A program made the translations under genes and the position numbers. From positions 1-14,295 of the forward strand of contig DOYO01000048.1 of the NCBI GenBank assembly GCA_003518475.1: a stretch of 14,295 bases of DNA. The letters run 5' to 3'. This DNA comes from Acholeplasmataceae bacterium (GTDB taxonomy: Bacteria; Bacillota_I; Bacilli_A; Acholeplasmatales; Acholeplasmataceae). The notes beneath the pieces were generated by a model. The model had not been told where the DNA came from and ran no database searches. It saw nothing but the letters and a program-made list of their open reading frames with translations. Below are positions 12,995 to 14,295 of this stretch, in pieces; the stretch's first letter is position 1; each line of letters begins with the position of its first letter.

Positions 12995-14020
12995 ATGAAC
13001 AAACCAAATGTTGGAATAGTTGGAACCGGAATATACCTGCCTAAAGGACGTTTTACTGCCAGAGAAGTTAGTGAAGCAACTAAAGGGTTATGGAGTGAAC
13101 AGGCTGTCATCGATAAGCTTGGTATCCGTGAAAAAACAGTACCTGGCGATATGTCTACAGACGGAACACAGGAAATGGGTGCGCTCGCTGCACTTGATGC
13201 CTTAAAAAATACCGGAGTCGATCCACTTGAGATCAATGTGATCTTAAGCGTGACAGAAGAATGGAAGGAATATCCATTAACGACTTCTGCTTTATATATC
13301 CAAGATAGAATCGGAGCATTAAACGCTTGGGGCATCGACGTTCAAAATCGTTGCTGCACAACTGTTTCTGCGATGAAGATGGCAAAAGACATGCTCATTG
13401 CTGATGATGAAATCAACATGATCATGGTGGTTGGCGGTTACAGAAATGGCGATTTTGTCGATTATACCGATAAAGACATGTCCATGATGTACAATCTTGG
13501 AGCTGGTGGCGGAGCCATCATCTTAAAGAAGAATTATAACAAAAACTTATTGCTTGGATCCCATGTGATTGGCGATGGGTCTTTATCTAGAACTGCCGGT
13601 GTCGAAATTGGGGGCTTATGCAATCCAATTACGCTCGCAAACATGGATGAAGCGAAGAAATCACTGCGTCTCATGGATCCAGTCAAGATGAAGAACAGAT
13701 TGAATGAAGTATCGATGCCGAACTGGTATAAATGCATTGATGAATCGTTAAGAAAATCAAGCATGACCAGAAAAGACATCACCTTCCTAGATATTCTTCA
13801 TATCAAGCGTTCTGGTCATGATTCCATGGTATCAGAACTCGGTTTGTCTCCTGATCAGTCCATCTATTTAGAGGACTACGGTCATATCGGGCAAATCGAT
13901 CAAATATTATCATTACATTTAGCATTACGGTCTGGACAAGTGAAAGACGGAACCGTCGTATGCATGTTGGCTGCGGGCATTGGATATGTCTGGGCGGCAA
14001 ATATCATAAGATGGGGGTAG
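12995..14020 (+). CDS. KAS III-like ketoacyl synthase (thiolase superfamily, FabH-related)
   Basis: A 341-residue condensing enzyme with the KAS III fold order: GIVGTGIYLPKGRFT at the N-terminus, then the nucleophile in DVQNRCCTT. Aligning with DINAACSG of FabH places the catalytic Cys at C120 (C121 follows). The downstream His is H269 in DILHIKRSGH. The third residue, Asn in FabH (YGNTSAAS), aligns with H297 in DYGHIGQIDQ, giving an inferred Cys-His-His set. The C-terminus VVCMLAAGIGYVWAANIIRW resembles the FabH ending. It probably makes a C-C bond or transfers an acyl group using a CoA or ACP thioester. The nearby thiolase and reductase fit a 3-ketoacyl pathway, but the Asn change and the lack of adjacent ACP or fab genes argue against ordinary fatty-acid initiation. 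A HMG-CoA-synthase-like or acyltransferase role is also possible. GAGAGGGG precedes the ATG. Confidence 0.82.
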   Translation: MNKPNVGIVGTGIYLPKGRFTAREVSEATKGLWSEQAVIDKLGIREKTVPGDMSTDGTQEMGALAALDALKNTGVDPLEINVILSVTEEWKEYPLTTSALYIQDRIGALNAWGIDVQNRCCTTVSAMKMAKDMLIADDEINMIMVVGGYRNGDFVDYTDKDMSMMYNLGAGGGAIILKKNYNKNLLLGSHVIGDGSLSRTAGVEIGGLCNPITLANMDEAKKSLRLMDPVKMKNRLNEVSMPNWYKCIDESLRKSSMTRKDITFLDILHIKRSGHDSMVSELGLSPDQSIYLEDYGHIGQIDQILSLHLALRSGQVKDGTVVCMLAAGIGYVWAANIIRWG

Positions 14021-14023
14021 ACT

Positions 14024-14295
14024 ATGGATCTTCAACAACTATTAACTATGATTTTCTCCGGATTGACCGGGGCTGCGTTTCTCGCCCTGATCACGATGGC
14101 GATTGTATTAATTTTTAAAACATCGTATACGACAAACTTTGCTCAAAGTTCGATAGCAACATTTTCTGCGTATACGGTCACCGCATTTTTCTCTAAATAT
14201 TTCCAAGTCAATTTTCCAAACAGTTCTCCAGTCACCCTGCTCATCATCTCTATCTTGATTGGTATCATCGTAGGGTTCGCATTTGGAGTCGCAAT
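14024..14295 (+). CDS. LivH-type ABC transporter permease (partial, C-terminus outside the window)
   Basis: The frame opens at ATG 14024, with a GGGGGT ribosome site (14013-14018) overlapping the end of the previous gene, and continues off the window (90 codons). The protein is very hydrophobic. The start (LLTMIFSGLTGAAFLALITMAIVLIF) followed by KTSYTTNFAQSSIATFSAY matches the LivH pattern LIFGVxGVxNFAHGxxxxxGAY of permeases importing branched-chain amino acids and related small carboxylates. The canonical His-Gly after NFA is Gln-Ser here. A third hydrophobic stretch (LLIISILIGIIVGFAFG) follows. It is only 3 bases from the KAS III-like gene, so they are co-transcribed. LivM, LivG, LivF and a binding protein would be expected beyond the window. 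The substrate is unknown. Confidence 0.75.
   Translation, partial: MDLQQLLTMIFSGLTGAAFLALITMAIVLIFKTSYTTNFAQSSIATFSAYTVTAFFSKYFQVNFPNSSPVTLLIISILIGIIVGFAFGVA

Overview
The window looks like chromosomal DNA from a low-GC Gram-positive-derived bacterium. Genes read cleanly with TGA as a stop and TGG for Trp, so this is the standard bacterial code rather than the Mycoplasma code. Shine-Dalgarno sites are strong (AAGGAG, GGTGAT) and the promoters are sigma-A type with extended -10 elements. Gene content (plsY divergent from parE-parC, a TGS-type nucleoside kinase, compact intergenic spaces) suggests Bacillota or a non-Mycoplasma mollicute-like lineage such as Acholeplasma or Izemoplasma. That placement is an inference.

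Region 1 (1-7909) is housekeeping. plsY (membrane phospholipid synthesis, truncated by the window edge) diverges from a four-gene operon: parE, parC, a TGS/ThrRS-like nucleoside kinase fusion, and an unrecognised 350-aa protein. I read the last as a catalytically dead Fic-fold protein with a winged helix and a C-terminal sliding-clamp-type peptide. The operon ends at a hairpin terminator overlapping the last stop codon. Fic toxins are known to modify GyrB/ParE, so a Fic-like protein in a topoisomerase IV operon is the most intriguing single observation here.

Region 2 (7910-9120) carries tsf (EF-Ts, separated from its usual partner rpsB) and a small DUF2892-type membrane protein, ending at a terminator that can work in both directions. 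Region 3 (9118-10384, minus strand) carries a nucleotidyltransferase-fold protein, probably starting at TTG, and a TetR-family regulator.

Region 4 (10385-10999) is a 615-base control region between tetR and a divergent operon. It holds a near-consensus extended sigma-A promoter, two cre-like (CcpA/LacI-family) sites 117 bp apart, a 10-bp motif repeated in the same orientation just upstream of both divergent promoters, a 14-bp palindrome at the transcription start resembling the Bacillus FadR box, and a 140-nt leader with a hairpin followed by a T run.

Region 5 (11000-14295, plus strand) is an operon of acetyl-CoA acetyltransferase, FabG/PhaB-type reductase, a KAS III-like condensing enzyme with an unusual inferred active site, and the start of a LivH-type ABC permease. 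Together they suggest acyl-CoA/3-hydroxyacyl metabolism coupled to import of a small substrate, under TetR and possibly catabolite control. The substrate cannot be determined from the sequence.
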